From positions 1,302,001-1,366,000 of the forward strand of contig NZ_AP022671.1 in the NCBI RefSeq assembly GCF_011405515.1: a stretch of DNA of 64,000 nucleotides, read 5' to 3'. This DNA comes from Nitrospira sp. KM1 (lineage in GTDB: Bacteria > Nitrospirota > Nitrospiria > Nitrospirales > Nitrospiraceae). Both the position numbers and the translations under genes were made by a program. The notes beneath the pieces were generated by a model. That model ran no database searches. It worked only from the letters and a program-made list of their open reading frames with translations, and was not told the DNA's origin. Below, in pieces: positions 45,209-54,648 of the stretch (within the stretch, counting starts at the first letter, position 1; every line of letters begins with the position of its first letter).

Positions 45209-46267
45209 TCAGTGATGCGAGTCTCGCTTGCGCCAGGAAAGATAGATTTCCTCGAATATGGTTTTTAGATCTTTGGTGATGTCCCAGCCGGGATAATGTT
45301 TCTTCATTTTACCGAGATCGCTAATGTAACAGATATGATCGCCTTCTCTATTCTTGTCAACATAGTCGTAGACCATTTCCTTCCCGGAGATGGCTCTGGC
45401 TAATTCAAACGCTTCGAGGATCGAGCAACTATTGGCCCTTCCTCCGCCCAGATTGTAGACTTCTCCTGATCTCGGCTTTTGAATGAACGCATCGATAAAG
45501 CGCGCAACGTCCATCGAGTGGATATTGTCCCGAACCTGCTTGCCTTTGTATCCAAATACAGAATATCGCTTACCTTCGACGTTGCATTTAATGAGATAAC
45601 TCAAAAACCCATGTAACTCGACGCCTGAATGGTTCGGACCGGTCAAGCATCCTCCTCGCAAACAGCATGTCATCATGCCAAAGTACCTGCCATACTCCTG
45701 CACCATGACGTCTGCAGCAACCTTCGATGCCCCAAATAATGAATGCTTCGACTGGTCGATTCTCATCGATTCGGAAATGCCTGCAAAGTCTTCCGAGTGC
45801 GAATAATCCCAGCGCGTTGCATGCTCCACCAATGCCAGTTCGTTGGGAGCGTCTCCGTATACCTTATTCGTCGACATATGCACGAACGGTGACGCATGCA
45901 CATGAAGTCTGGCCGCTTCCAAAAGATTCATCGTGCCCACGGCATTGGTATCGAAATCTTCGAAGGGAATTTTCGCCGCGAGGTCATGCGACGGTTGAGC
46001 GGCAGTATGAACGATGGCATCGGGCCGCAACTCCTCAAAAAGGGCTGTCACATTCTTGCGATCTCGAATATCGAGCTCATGGTGGACAAAATTTCGCAAT
46101 TCACCCTGAAGGCGACGCTGATTCCAGCGAGTGTCTCCATTCGGCCCGAAAAACTCCGCTCGCGAATTGTTGTCGATTCCATGCACAGCCCATCCATTTG
46201 CAGAAAAATATCCGCACACTTCGGAACCGATCAAGCCTGAGGACCCCGTGACCAGCAGTTTTTTCAT
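45209..46267 (-). CDS. CDP-paratose/tyvelose 2-epimerase-like SDR with Phe in place of catalytic Tyr
   Basis: This 352-residue extended SDR has [20 protein letters not shown] and [12 protein letters not shown], and the motif [13 protein letters not shown]. Its fold and the [16 protein letters not shown] segment resemble CDP-paratose 2-epimerases. The standard YxxxK catalytic pair reads FxxxK here (Phe178, Lys182). A nearby Tyr in [10 protein letters not shown] is unlikely to replace it by position alone. Either this subfamily uses another proton relay or it catalyses a step not needing the tyrosinate. It lies between two homologous GT genes. The family is likely; the reaction is uncertain. 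Confidence 0.85.
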   Translation of the reverse strand: MKKLLVTGSSGLIGSEVCGYFSANGWAVHGIDNNSRAEFFGPNGDTRWNQRRLQGELRNFVHHELDIRDRKNVTALFEELRPDAIVHTAAQPSHDLAAKIPFEDFDTNAVGTMNLLEAARLHVHASPFVHMSTNKVYGDAPNELALVEHATRWDYSHSEDFAGISESMRIDQSKHSLFGASKVAADVMVQEYGRYFGMMTCCLRGGCLTGPNHSGVELHGFLSYLIKCNVEGKRYSVFGYKGKQVRDNIHSMDVARFIDAFIQKPRSGEVYNLGGGRANSCSILEAFELARAISGKEMVYDYVDKNREGDHICYISDLGKMKKHYPGWDITKDLKTIFEEIYLSWRKRDSHH

Positions 46268-46336
46268 TGTTTTTACAACAGCAGATGGATCTGCCGTCCC
46301 CTGTTTCCTACTCCCTGAGGGATTCGTATGTCATGA

Positions 46337-47575
46337 TCAAGCAGCTCTCCGACTTGCCACCTCGCCCGCACCGAGTACATGAAGCATGTGGTTCGTCGCC
46401 GTCTCCCAGGAGAACCATTCACTTGCCAATTTCGCGGCACCTCGCGCAAGCCGTTTTCGAAGTTGGCCATCATCCAGGATAAGCCGCATGGCCGCCGCCA
46501 TGCTTTCGGGAGACTTCGGAGTGCAAAACAAGAGGTTCTCACCATCTATGAAAGTCGGCTCAACATGGGAGGCACGTGTCGCCACTGTGGGCAAGCCATG
46601 CGCCACCGCTCCCGCAAAGGAACTATTGTTCAGGTAAACTCCAAGGTCATGCGGAAATACGCAGATGTCCGACGCATATAGGTATCTTGAGGCAAGGTCG
46701 CTATCGGTTTCAAACGCTCCGATCCACTTCACCTGGCGGTCAAAACCCAACTCCTTTGGCAACTCGCGCATTTCCTGAGCGAAATCAGGCCGATCCGGAT
46801 ATTCATGCGCAACCACTCCGCCAATCAACAGTAACCGCACATTTTCACGCCCTTCACAAATTATATGGAAGGCTCTCAAGAGAGTCTCTACCCCTTTCGG
46901 AGGATAGATGTACCCAAAATACACGAACACCACGTCGGCTGGCGTATACCCAAGCGAAAAACGGACCTGCCGCCGCAATTCAGGGGTGATGTTTTTTGCG
47001 ATGGTCAGAAGCGGAGGCGGAGGAATCAGCGTTAACTTTCCGTGAATGGATGGAGACAGATCCGCCAACATCTGCTTGTGGCGGTCGCTCAGGACGATGA
47101 CTGCGTCACTATCGCGGAGCAGCGTACCGAACACATAGTCGACGTCATGTCCGGCCCATCGTTCGGCAAGACGTCTTACCACGCGCGAGAGTAATGAGAA
47201 TTTGTCGTTATTGCATCCCATGGGATATTCAAATTGCGTCACTATCCGGCATTGAGATCGTATTCTCCTGATGACAGTTGGTGCGAATGTCATCATGGGA
47301 TGATCTTGATAGATCCAACCGATATAGATAAATAGCACGACATCAGGCGCACAGCGCGAGACAAAATTGGCAAACCGAGGCATTGCATGCCAGGACCAAT
47401 CATTCATCCAGGGATGAACGGTGAACGGAAATGATGGATCGACACGACTCCCGTGGGTCGTCAACAGCTCGACATGAAGGCCTCTCTTCGCGAGCTCAAG
47501 GCAGATTCGATATGTATGGTCGGCTTCTCCGGCTTTCATGGGAGGGAAGGCGGCTGAAATCACAAGGACCTTCAT
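46337..47575 (-). CDS. GT4-like glycosyltransferase, paralogue B
   Basis: This 412-residue GT-B protein begins KVLVISAAFPPMKAGEADHTY. YVFGTLLRDSDAVIVLS, TLIPPPPLL, GYIYPPKGVETLLRAFH and VYLNNSSFAGAVAHGLPTVATRA match the paralogue at 43864-45126 closely in order. It lacks the canonical E-x7-E in the same way. It starts 13 bases after the end of an SGNH gene. The pair probably extends related acceptors with the sugar made by the intervening epimerase; this is inferred. Confidence 0.88.
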   Translation of the reverse strand: MKVLVISAAFPPMKAGEADHTYRICLELAKRGLHVELLTTHGSRVDPSFPFTVHPWMNDWSWHAMPRFANFVSRCAPDVVLFIYIGWIYQDHPMMTFAPTVIRRIRSQCRIVTQFEYPMGCNNDKFSLLSRVVRRLAERWAGHDVDYVFGTLLRDSDAVIVLSDRHKQMLADLSPSIHGKLTLIPPPPLLTIAKNITPELRRQVRFSLGYTPADVVFVYFGYIYPPKGVETLLRAFHIICEGRENVRLLLIGGVVAHEYPDRPDFAQEMRELPKELGFDRQVKWIGAFETDSDLASRYLYASDICVFPHDLGVYLNNSSFAGAVAHGLPTVATRASHVEPTFIDGENLLFCTPKSPESMAAAMRLILDDGQLRKRLARGAAKLASEWFSWETATNHMLHVLGAGEVASRRAA

Positions 47576-47588
47576 GGGAATGACCTTC

Positions 47589-49046
47589 CTACGACTTTCG
47601 ATCCGGCAACATTCTTTCGACCGCGTCCCTCATACATTCAGCCGCGATGCGATTGCCTTCCGCTGAATAATGTTCGCCGTGCCCGGGAGGCATAAACACG
47701 TCCGGGCTGTAGGACTTTGCCATACACTCACGGATATTGAGATGCGGCAGTTCGCCCCGTCTGAGCGTCTTGGGGCCTATGAGCTCATATGGCAATTGAT
47801 CCGGCAGTTCGCCCACAGATGGAAGGTACACAATCAGGGGTCGTGCGCGATCTTGCCCGGCAAGACTCAGAAATTTTTGAAGGAGAACCCGGTTGACCTT
47901 TTCCAACTCATCTTCGGAAACCTGCGCTCGCTCAGGCTCATGAAGCGGGTAGAGAGAAATAAGAAGCCTGAACACATAGGACCGATTGAGCCATGCCCAT
48001 CGCGGACGATCCCACTCGGTCTCATTGTAACTGAGATCGTAATCGATAAATGGAAGTTCGCGTATCGAGGGTTTCGTGAACATCTCGTTCACCCCGATGA
48101 GCGGATGATTGATCTGATGGAGCTCTTCGCCTTCCAGGACGAATCTGGGTTTTGCGAACGGTGTTTCACCTCCCGGAAATAGCAGAAAGCTGTACGCGGA
48201 GAATGTGCGCACAATGTCATGGTTTACAAACGCCAACAATACGATGTCGGGCTTCCATTGGCGAACGTCTCGAACATAGCGAAGATACATTTGATCGATG
48301 CCATAGCCACCCACGCCGAAATTGAGCACCCGACACTGTGAACCAAACTGCTTGTCTAACGCGTAGGCCCACGACTTCTCGTTGGAAACCTCTTCTCCAA
48401 ACGTGAACGAATCGCCGAGCAGCGCGATTGTACAGCCTGGAGAGTCCTTCGCGAACGATTCCCCGGGTCCGCTGCTCCTCAAGCCTTCGAAACTGCTGAA
48501 ATACAGCCCGTCTGCACTTTTCCTGTTCGAACCGATCGTCCATCCAAGATCCTTGTCTTCCACCCAGAATGTAGGTTGTTGTTGTGCGCGCTCCAGGATC
48601 GACTTGAACTTGCCTGCAACGACCGACCATGTTCTCGGATAAAGGAGTTTTCCCCCGATCCGCTCCTCCGTTGTAGATTCGACGACCAGGATACGAAGCA
48701 GAATCTCGGAGGTGATCACAATCACGGTCACGACAGCGAGATTCATCGAGATGGCAAACAGGCATTCCCGCCGATCGTTCTTCGAAGCGGATGTACAGCT
48801 TCGGACAATGAATACCAGGGCAAGACACAAAGCCAGTGAAGCGACGAGTGCGAGCATGCCCGGACGACTGGAAAGAAATTCTCCGATGCCAGCCTTGCCT
48901 TCGGCACGATAGGCCAACATGAGAATCGCGATGCCCAGAACCTCGGCCATGTAGAGGGCGGCGCTCACCCATTTGAAAGACATTCCCGAGACTTCGGATT
49001 GCCGACCATGGACTGAAACCGATGGATCCCCGCACGACTTATCCAT
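47589..49046 (-). CDS. Membrane-anchored SGNH-fold protein
   Basis: This 485-residue protein has three N-terminal hydrophobic helices, then a periplasmic SGNH domain. The blocks are ALLGDSFTFGEEV, NFGVGGYGIDQMYLRY, LAFVNHDIVRTF and HGEHYSAEGNRIAAEC. The ATG at 49046 overlaps the upstream SGNH gene by eight bases (ATGGATAA); a GTG at 49079 would overlap more. The Asp normally before the catalytic His is absent. The block order and lengths match the protein at 49039-50466, so the two are tandem paralogues of one branch. A glycan acyl-esterase or transferase role is inferred. Confidence 0.82.
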   Translation of the reverse strand: MDKSCGDPSVSVHGRQSEVSGMSFKWVSAALYMAEVLGIAILMLAYRAEGKAGIGEFLSSRPGMLALVASLALCLALVFIVRSCTSASKNDRRECLFAISMNLAVVTVIVITSEILLRILVVESTTEERIGGKLLYPRTWSVVAGKFKSILERAQQQPTFWVEDKDLGWTIGSNRKSADGLYFSSFEGLRSSGPGESFAKDSPGCTIALLGDSFTFGEEVSNEKSWAYALDKQFGSQCRVLNFGVGGYGIDQMYLRYVRDVRQWKPDIVLLAFVNHDIVRTFSAYSFLLFPGGETPFAKPRFVLEGEELHQINHPLIGVNEMFTKPSIRELPFIDYDLSYNETEWDRPRWAWLNRSYVFRLLISLYPLHEPERAQVSEDELEKVNRVLLQKFLSLAGQDRARPLIVYLPSVGELPDQLPYELIGPKTLRRGELPHLNIRECMAKSYSPDVFMPPGHGEHYSAEGNRIAAECMRDAVERMLPDRKS

Positions 49047-50466
49047 GAACTGACGGAACCTTTTCCTTCGAATGCTCACGTCCCTTTGCTAACGCATGCT
49101 GAACATCAGGCAAAAGACAGTCGGCAATCGCTTGGTTACCTGTAGCGCTGTAATGAGAATTGTTTATGACGAACCGTTCATCGGCTTCGACGGTCTTCAA
49201 ACACATCGTCGCATCTACAAAGGTGCCCCCGACACCTTCCATGAGGGCAGGTGTATAGACCTTCTTCTTATCCGGCTTGAGATCCTCACGAGTCGGAAGA
49301 TAGGCAATGATGGGTTCGGTTCCGTTTGCAGCCGCCAACTCCTGCAGAGATCGGATTAAGGCAGTATTCACATCCCATAGTGCATCCTCTGACACCTCAG
49401 CACGACCAGTTTCAAATAGAGGATAGAGCGAAGTCACCAGACGGAAGCCATAAGACTTGTATGCAAGGTCCCAATACCGCTGTTCCCACTCCGAGGACAA
49501 ATACCACCGGTCATAGGAAATGTAGGGCAGCTCGAGAATTGATTTTCGGCTGAATATTTCCCGAGGTTGCGGGAGAGGTGAATTCACCTGGACCAAGCGA
49601 GGCCCGTCCATGGTGAATCTGGGTTGTGCCCATGGGCATTCCCAATCCGTCATAACCAGAAAGCCATACATACCCATGGTCCGGGACAGCGCCCCATCCG
49701 TAAAGGCTACGACAACCACGTCGGGATGCCAGGGTAGGATATCTTGCTTGAACCGCAAGAACATTTGGCCGATGCTGTAGCCTGATACTCCAAAATTCAA
49801 CACCTGGCAATCCGGTTTTAGACGGCCTTCAAGTCTGGCTCCCCACGACTCATGAAACTGCACCCGTTCTGCGAGAGCGAACGAATCTCCGACAACGGCC
49901 ACCCGACATGCAGAGTGACTTCCTACATAGGTCTTGATCTCAGCCGGGCTCCGAATACCTTCCGCGGTGCTAATCAGCAAACCATCGAGGCTTCGGCGTT
50001 CCTTGCCCACCGTCCAACCTAATATTGGATCGGTTACGAAAAACGTCGGCGCCGATTCAAACTGATCAAGCATCCGAGAATACCGATCCACAACCGCATC
50101 CCAGTCCCTGGGCCTGAGCAAAAGTTTCCCGATGTGTTGTCCTGCGAGGTCACTGAATGCCAGCCAGCGCACCGAAAATTCGGCCGGTACGATCACCAGG
50201 GCCGCGATCAGTCCATTTCTGATAACCGTGCGTCTCAAAGAGGCCCACGACAACGCTCGTGCCCGCCAAATGCTTAGAGATGCCGCTGTGCAAACGCCCA
50301 TCCCGGCTACCGCGCACAACCATCCGGGCGGGCTGGACAGAAATGAGTACCAATCAGGTTTATAATTGTATCGATAGAGTGTGACGATGAATACGCACGT
50401 GATCAGTTCAAGCGCGCTGAGCATCATGAACAGCCGCCTATCAACGCGCGCGTCTAACACCTTCAT
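49039..50466 (-). CDS. Membrane-anchored SGNH-fold protein, tandem paralogue
   Basis: This 475-residue protein has three N-terminal hydrophobic helices and an SGNH domain with VVGDSFALAERV, NFGVSGYSIGQMFLRF, VAFTDGALSRTMG and NNSHYSATGNQAIADC. The protein at 47589-49046 has the same sequence of blocks at similar spacing. The third block has Asp-Gly where the paralogue has Asn-His, a change at the usual oxyanion Asn. The two probably act on different positions of one glycan, or one is regulatory. The gene follows the GT4 gene at 50523. Confidence 0.82.
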   Translation of the reverse strand: MKVLDARVDRRLFMMLSALELITCVFIVTLYRYNYKPDWYSFLSSPPGWLCAVAGMGVCTAASLSIWRARALSWASLRRTVIRNGLIAALVIVPAEFSVRWLAFSDLAGQHIGKLLLRPRDWDAVVDRYSRMLDQFESAPTFFVTDPILGWTVGKERRSLDGLLISTAEGIRSPAEIKTYVGSHSACRVAVVGDSFALAERVQFHESWGARLEGRLKPDCQVLNFGVSGYSIGQMFLRFKQDILPWHPDVVVVAFTDGALSRTMGMYGFLVMTDWECPWAQPRFTMDGPRLVQVNSPLPQPREIFSRKSILELPYISYDRWYLSSEWEQRYWDLAYKSYGFRLVTSLYPLFETGRAEVSEDALWDVNTALIRSLQELAAANGTEPIIAYLPTREDLKPDKKKVYTPALMEGVGGTFVDATMCLKTVEADERFVINNSHYSATGNQAIADCLLPDVQHALAKGREHSKEKVPSVHG

Positions 50467-50522
50467 CGTAGATTTGAGATTTCAGCCGGTGAGAACAGTG
50501 AATCTGTCCGAACGATTTGGGG

Positions 50523-51791
50523 TTATCCGACCAGATCTTTGTACAGGTCTCCGTACCTTTGCGCCTGAAGGACAAGCGGATACTCTTCCAAAGCGATCTG
50601 TCGAGCATACAGTCCCATGCTCCTGCTCCTGTTGTTCGCTCCGTTCGTGAGCAGACTGACAATCGCAGCTCTCAGTCCATCAATGTCTCCGGGTTTAACG
50701 AGAAGGCCTGTTTTCTCGTGGCGAACCATATCCCGAACCCCTCCCACATCAAATCCGATGACAGGAACTCCGCATGCCATCGCCTCCAATACCGTATTCG
50801 GCAAATTATCCTGAAGAGAAGGAATCACGAATACGTCCGCGGCACTGTATGCCAGAGAGAGAAATCGGTCGTTCCCGACGTAATTCAGATGTGAGCCCTG
50901 AACACCCGCTTCGATTCTCGGAGCATTGTTCCCGACGGAGAGAAGCCATAAACGGTCAACCGATCGTTCGCAGCCAAGAAGCGCTTTGGCGAGAAACTCG
51001 AATCCTTTTCTTCGGTTATCGACTGCTTCCGCGAGAAATAGAATGACCTTGGCGTTCTGCGGAATGCCCAGGACATCCCGGGCGCTTGCACAATCGCGTG
51101 GCGCGAAATCCTCGAGATTGATCCCGTATGGAATGATCTCCAACCTGAACCGACCGAAGATCGAACTGTTTGCAACCACCTGTCCGAGCCAACGGCTCGG
51201 CGTGACAATACAGATTCGGCGCGGATCGATCCCGGACATCACAGCTTTTTTTCGTTCCCATACCTGCCGTGATAGATCGTGTTCTTCTCGAGATCCGAGC
51301 TGAGGACAGGAACCGCATTGCTGCCTATATGATCCACATTCCATATCATAGTGGCACCCGCCCGTGACGGCATTCATGTCATGAAGCGTCCACACAATCG
51401 GCGCCCGCCTGGAGGCTGTGGGGAAAAATCGCTCATAATCGACGTATGCCGCCACCCAATGGAGATTCATGACATCGCAAGCAGGGACCTGCTGAACGAC
51501 TGAATCTCCATAAGGCGTGCGGTCTTCACTGAACAATTCGAAGCCGGGAGGCCGCGTGCGGACATACGGCTTGAGACTTTTGACAATCGCGTTTCGGCGC
51601 ACCCGCCGTTGGAATCTGCTGCTCAGATTCATCGGCAGCACATACTCCATCACTTTTGGGTCCTGTCCGGAACGATACTTCACCACCATTGATGAATCGT
51701 GTCCGATTACGGACAAACCGCTATGGAGCCGGTAGGCAGATAACGCCGCACCGCCCTTGATGTCATATGTACTGAGATGAACGATCTTCAT
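50523..51791 (-). CDS. GT4-type glycosyltransferase (WcaC/WbuB-like)
   Basis: This 422-residue GT-B enzyme begins KIVHLSTYDIKGGAALSAYRL. A Cys-rich segment TGGCHYDMECGSYRQQCGSC near residue 165 is typical of colanic-acid WcaC-like enzymes. The donor side has FLAEAVDNRRKGFEFLAKALL and QDNLPNTVLEAMACGVPVIG, a variant of E-x7-E. The ATG at 51791 leaves a normal gap after the GT2 gene. Specificity is unknown. Confidence 0.9.
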   Translation of the reverse strand: MKIVHLSTYDIKGGAALSAYRLHSGLSVIGHDSSMVVKYRSGQDPKVMEYVLPMNLSSRFQRRVRRNAIVKSLKPYVRTRPPGFELFSEDRTPYGDSVVQQVPACDVMNLHWVAAYVDYERFFPTASRRAPIVWTLHDMNAVTGGCHYDMECGSYRQQCGSCPQLGSREEHDLSRQVWERKKAVMSGIDPRRICIVTPSRWLGQVVANSSIFGRFRLEIIPYGINLEDFAPRDCASARDVLGIPQNAKVILFLAEAVDNRRKGFEFLAKALLGCERSVDRLWLLSVGNNAPRIEAGVQGSHLNYVGNDRFLSLAYSAADVFVIPSLQDNLPNTVLEAMACGVPVIGFDVGGVRDMVRHEKTGLLVKPGDIDGLRAAIVSLLTNGANNRSRSMGLYARQIALEEYPLVLQAQRYGDLYKDLVG

Positions 51792-51808
51792 TGCTTGTCG
51801 AAGCGGAC

Positions 51809-52789
51809 TCAATACACCTTCGATGGCGACCACACTCTCTTCAACATCCGGATGATCCGCTCCCGAATGCCGTACCACAGCGCAGATCCGACGCCGCGAT
51901 AATATTCAGGAATGTACGGCAATGCGAAGCCGCCCTTGATCCACTGGAACAACGGCGCCTGCGCGCGGTACATGCCTTCCCATCGCTCGAGATACGTCTG
52001 CCATCCCAGGCGAGCCAGAATGGGCTTGAGACTACTCCACTCCATGGGGTGCTGAGCGGCAAACCGTGCGATGGACGGATCGGAATCCAGAAATTTCAGA
52101 TAGACACGGGTATCCTCGGCGAGGGATGCACACTTCAGAGACCAGCCGAAACTGACCGGACTATAGCGCCAGCGGAAGCTGCTCCGTTGACTGATGGCAA
52201 CGGAGCCCCTGAGACACAGCTTGATCAGGATAACGTCGTCGGTGTGCGTACCTCCCGGTATCGGCGGATGCCCTCCATCCGCCTTGATGAAATCCGCACG
52301 TCCCAGGACCGTGGAGTAGCTTTCGAAGCCATAGGCATTCCAAGAACGAATAAAATCCGGCCCGGACATGAACTCAGGGATACGATCGGAGGAGGTTCGC
52401 AGGAACTTGCCTGCGGCATCGACCACCTCCACGCGGGCGAGAGCGACCGCCACCTCAGGATGACGTTCGAGAATACCCACCAGGTCTGACACATAATTGG
52501 GACTCAACATGTCGTCGTAGTCCAGAAATGCAAAATAGTCTCCTGTTGACTCGGCGATCAGTTGATTATAGTGAACAGGAAGCGGAACGGTTTGCGGGTT
52601 CTGCCTGAACCGGTACGGCCGCGGGTAATACTTGTCGGCAAGCGCTTTGACTGCGGTCCCATTTTCTCCATTATCGGATACAATTACCTCGATATTGTCG
52701 TAATCTTGGGACGCCACCGACTGCAAAGCGTCCACCAGATAATCCAATCTCTTGTAAACAGGAATGGCGATCGTCACTTTCTTGTTCAT
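51809..52789 (-). CDS. GT2-family glycosyltransferase
   Basis: This 326-residue GT-A enzyme has VTIAIPVYKRLDYLVDALQS, the NDP-binding Asp in VIVSDNGENGTAVKAL, and the metal-binding DYDD of FLDYDDMLSPNYV. A helical C-terminus carries a hydrophobic patch but no clear membrane segment. The ATG has AAGGAG five bases upstream. It should transfer a single sugar from an NDP-sugar at the cytoplasmic face. Confidence 0.9.
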   Translation of the reverse strand: MNKKVTIAIPVYKRLDYLVDALQSVASQDYDNIEVIVSDNGENGTAVKALADKYYPRPYRFRQNPQTVPLPVHYNQLIAESTGDYFAFLDYDDMLSPNYVSDLVGILERHPEVAVALARVEVVDAAGKFLRTSSDRIPEFMSGPDFIRSWNAYGFESYSTVLGRADFIKADGGHPPIPGGTHTDDVILIKLCLRGSVAISQRSSFRWRYSPVSFGWSLKCASLAEDTRVYLKFLDSDPSIARFAAQHPMEWSSLKPILARLGWQTYLERWEGMYRAQAPLFQWIKGGFALPYIPEYYRGVGSALWYGIRERIIRMLKRVWSPSKVY

Positions 52790-52830
52790 TCCCACTCCTT
52801 CAACCAATCGCAGCCATGATCTGGTACGGC

Positions 52831-53754
52831 CTATGCCATCCGTTTCACCGCAGGCAGCGGTGTCAATTCAACTGACGGGTGCGGGTCTACCCCTCTCACC
52901 GCATCGAGGTATCTTCGCTGTACCGTCGAGAGAATCGGAGATTTTTCTGACAGAGCGAATCCGTCGATCGACGTCGCCAGAGTCACTTCGTGCAATGTTC
53001 CGCAGACACCGATTTCATCCGCCACCAGAAGCTCCGTGCGGTCGATCGGTCGATTCACAAACTTGATTCCCATGGAATGGGCCAATGATTCGACGATCTT
53101 GAGGGTAATACTCTCCAATGCGCCCTCCGTCGCCGGGGTTGTCACGATCGTTTCATCACGAACCATCAGGAGACAAGAGGCGGTCGCCTCGGCCACGCGA
53201 CCCGATTGGTTGAGCAACACCATGTCGTCACAGCCCAGAGGCTTGCCCTCGATCCTGGCCAACCTGGACACCTGATAATTGCTGCTGGTCTTGATGCGGG
53301 CCGGCAAGGCGACGTCGCTGCTTCTCCTCCATGTGCTGACACCGATCTTGATCGATTGAGGCGGCTTTTTCTCCTGATGATACGCCGTCAACACGAGATC
53401 GGACACCGTGTTTTCTCCCCAATGCCCATCCGTCACAAACAAGGTTGTGCGGGCCCACATATCCTTCTCAGTGCTTACCAAGGCCCCGATGAGTTGATTG
53501 ACCGCCTCATGATACTGTTCAAAACTGTATTCGCAGGGAATGTGAAGGAGTCGTGCAGACCTCTTCAGTCGCTCATAGTGATGGCGCATCATAACGACTT
53601 TGAATGTTCCATCTGCCTGCCAGTATCCTTTAAGGCCTTCGAAGACATTCAGGCCTCGGGTCACCGCTTCGCACCCGATGTGTAGAGAGGCCTGTTCCCA
53701 GGGCACGAGATGACCGTTCATGTATGCAAATGTCGGCCGCTGCAATTGTGCCAC
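52831..53754 (-). CDS. Class IV (branched-chain-type) PLP aminotransferase
   Basis: This 307-residue fold-type IV PLP enzyme has GLNVFEGLKGYWQADG, RHHYERLKRSARLL, the PLP-lysine region ARIKTSSNYQVSRL, NQSGRVAEATASCLLMV, and ADEIGVCGTLHEVT. These match branched-chain aminotransferase IlvE and its relatives. The start is GTG with AGGAGG five bases upstream. Finding such an enzyme in the middle of a glycan locus is unusual. It may supply an amino-acid-like or amino-keto building block for glycan decoration, with the neighbouring nucleotidyltransferase and dioxygenase. A purely metabolic role is also possible. Confidence 0.88.
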   Translation of the reverse strand: MAQLQRPTFAYMNGHLVPWEQASLHIGCEAVTRGLNVFEGLKGYWQADGTFKVVMMRHHYERLKRSARLLHIPCEYSFEQYHEAVNQLIGALVSTEKDMWARTTLFVTDGHWGENTVSDLVLTAYHQEKKPPQSIKIGVSTWRRSSDVALPARIKTSSNYQVSRLARIEGKPLGCDDMVLLNQSGRVAEATASCLLMVRDETIVTTPATEGALESITLKIVESLAHSMGIKFVNRPIDRTELLVADEIGVCGTLHEVTLATSIDGFALSEKSPILSTVQRRYLDAVRGVDPHPSVELTPLPAVKRMA

Positions 53755-53796
53755 GACTTCCTCCTATGTGCGCATGATTGACTGCACAAACCAACG

Positions 53797-54648
53797 TTAT
53801 AAGAAGATCTCAGGGATAGCAGAGAGTGCCTGGGGCGTTCCAATATCGATATACTTACCATTCGCAAAGGTGATCCCTTCGATTCGCAGTTTCTTCCGCA
53901 CGGCAGCTTGCAACACTGCTCCGACAGGAAGGTCTCCCTGGGGATCGATTCTGCGATTCATGGCCGAGCCCGCACGGGAACGACTGTCAGATGCTCGCAG
54001 ATAGCCGTGCAGAAACTCGGTGAATGTCGGAGTCCATACCGCGCAGAGCCATGCATACCGCAAACGCGTCCTTCTCGGCTTCAACTGGATGTCACGCACC
54101 CTGCCGTCTCGGCCAATGTCGATCATATCCATAGCCTGAGCTTGATGCGCCGGGAACAATCCCAGTACGACGTCTGCACCTTGCCGCTCAAGCCGATTCA
54201 ACAATTTTGAAAATACGCTCGTCGGTTGGAAAAGGATATCGGGAAATCCGAATGCCACGACTGCTCGCTTGACGAATGAATACGCCCTGTCGATCGTTTC
54301 AGGAGGACCACCGGAGCCTTCAATTGCAATATACGCAATGTCCATCCCGATCAACGCTCCGTCTCCCCAATAGGACGGGATATCCCATTTGCCTTGTCGG
54401 ATAACCATGTAGCATTGGCGGATTCCAGCCTGCCTCAGGCTTTCAAGGAGATAGTGGCTCGCGACCTTCGGACGCGTTCCTATTATGCCGGGAAGCGGCC
54501 CTCGCCCTATAGGAAACAATTCCTTGCTGCAGGGAAGCGGCGCGAGACGCCTGGAATGGCCGGCTGCAGGGATAAGAGCGACGACGTCGCGGCTCCCGAT
54601 GGCCGTGCAGCCCGAATGGCCACGATCAGTGGTGATGTCCGGCCTCAT
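53797..54648 (-). CDS. Sugar-1-phosphate nucleotidyltransferase-like protein
   Basis: This 283-residue protein has the NTP-transferase motif ALIPAAGHSRRLAPLPCSKELF (G-x-x-R and Lys), IEGSGGPPETIDRA and AFGFPDILF, then a RRIDPQGDLP tail. These match glucose-1-phosphate thymidylyltransferase-like domains. A 20-residue N-terminal extension precedes the first strand, and the reading overlaps the upstream dioxygenase gene by 23 bases. No internal ATG gives a better start. It could activate a sugar phosphate, or an aminated product of the adjacent aminotransferase. Confidence 0.85.
   Translation of the reverse strand: MRPDITTDRGHSGCTAIGSRDVVALIPAAGHSRRLAPLPCSKELFPIGRGPLPGIIGTRPKVASHYLLESLRQAGIRQCYMVIRQGKWDIPSYWGDGALIGMDIAYIAIEGSGGPPETIDRAYSFVKRAVVAFGFPDILFQPTSVFSKLLNRLERQGADVVLGLFPAHQAQAMDMIDIGRDGRVRDIQLKPRRTRLRYAWLCAVWTPTFTEFLHGYLRASDSRSRAGSAMNRRIDPQGDLPVGAVLQAAVRKKLRIEGITFANGKYIDIGTPQALSAIPEIFL

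Noticed and set aside
45727-46251. 174-codon plus-strand frame
   Set aside because: It is antisense to the epimerase-like gene, whose motifs are intact over the whole length.
48217-49035. 272-codon minus-strand frame overlapping an SGNH gene
   Set aside because: It is an out-of-frame shadow rich in Arg and Gly; the SGNH frame has membrane helices and catalytic blocks.
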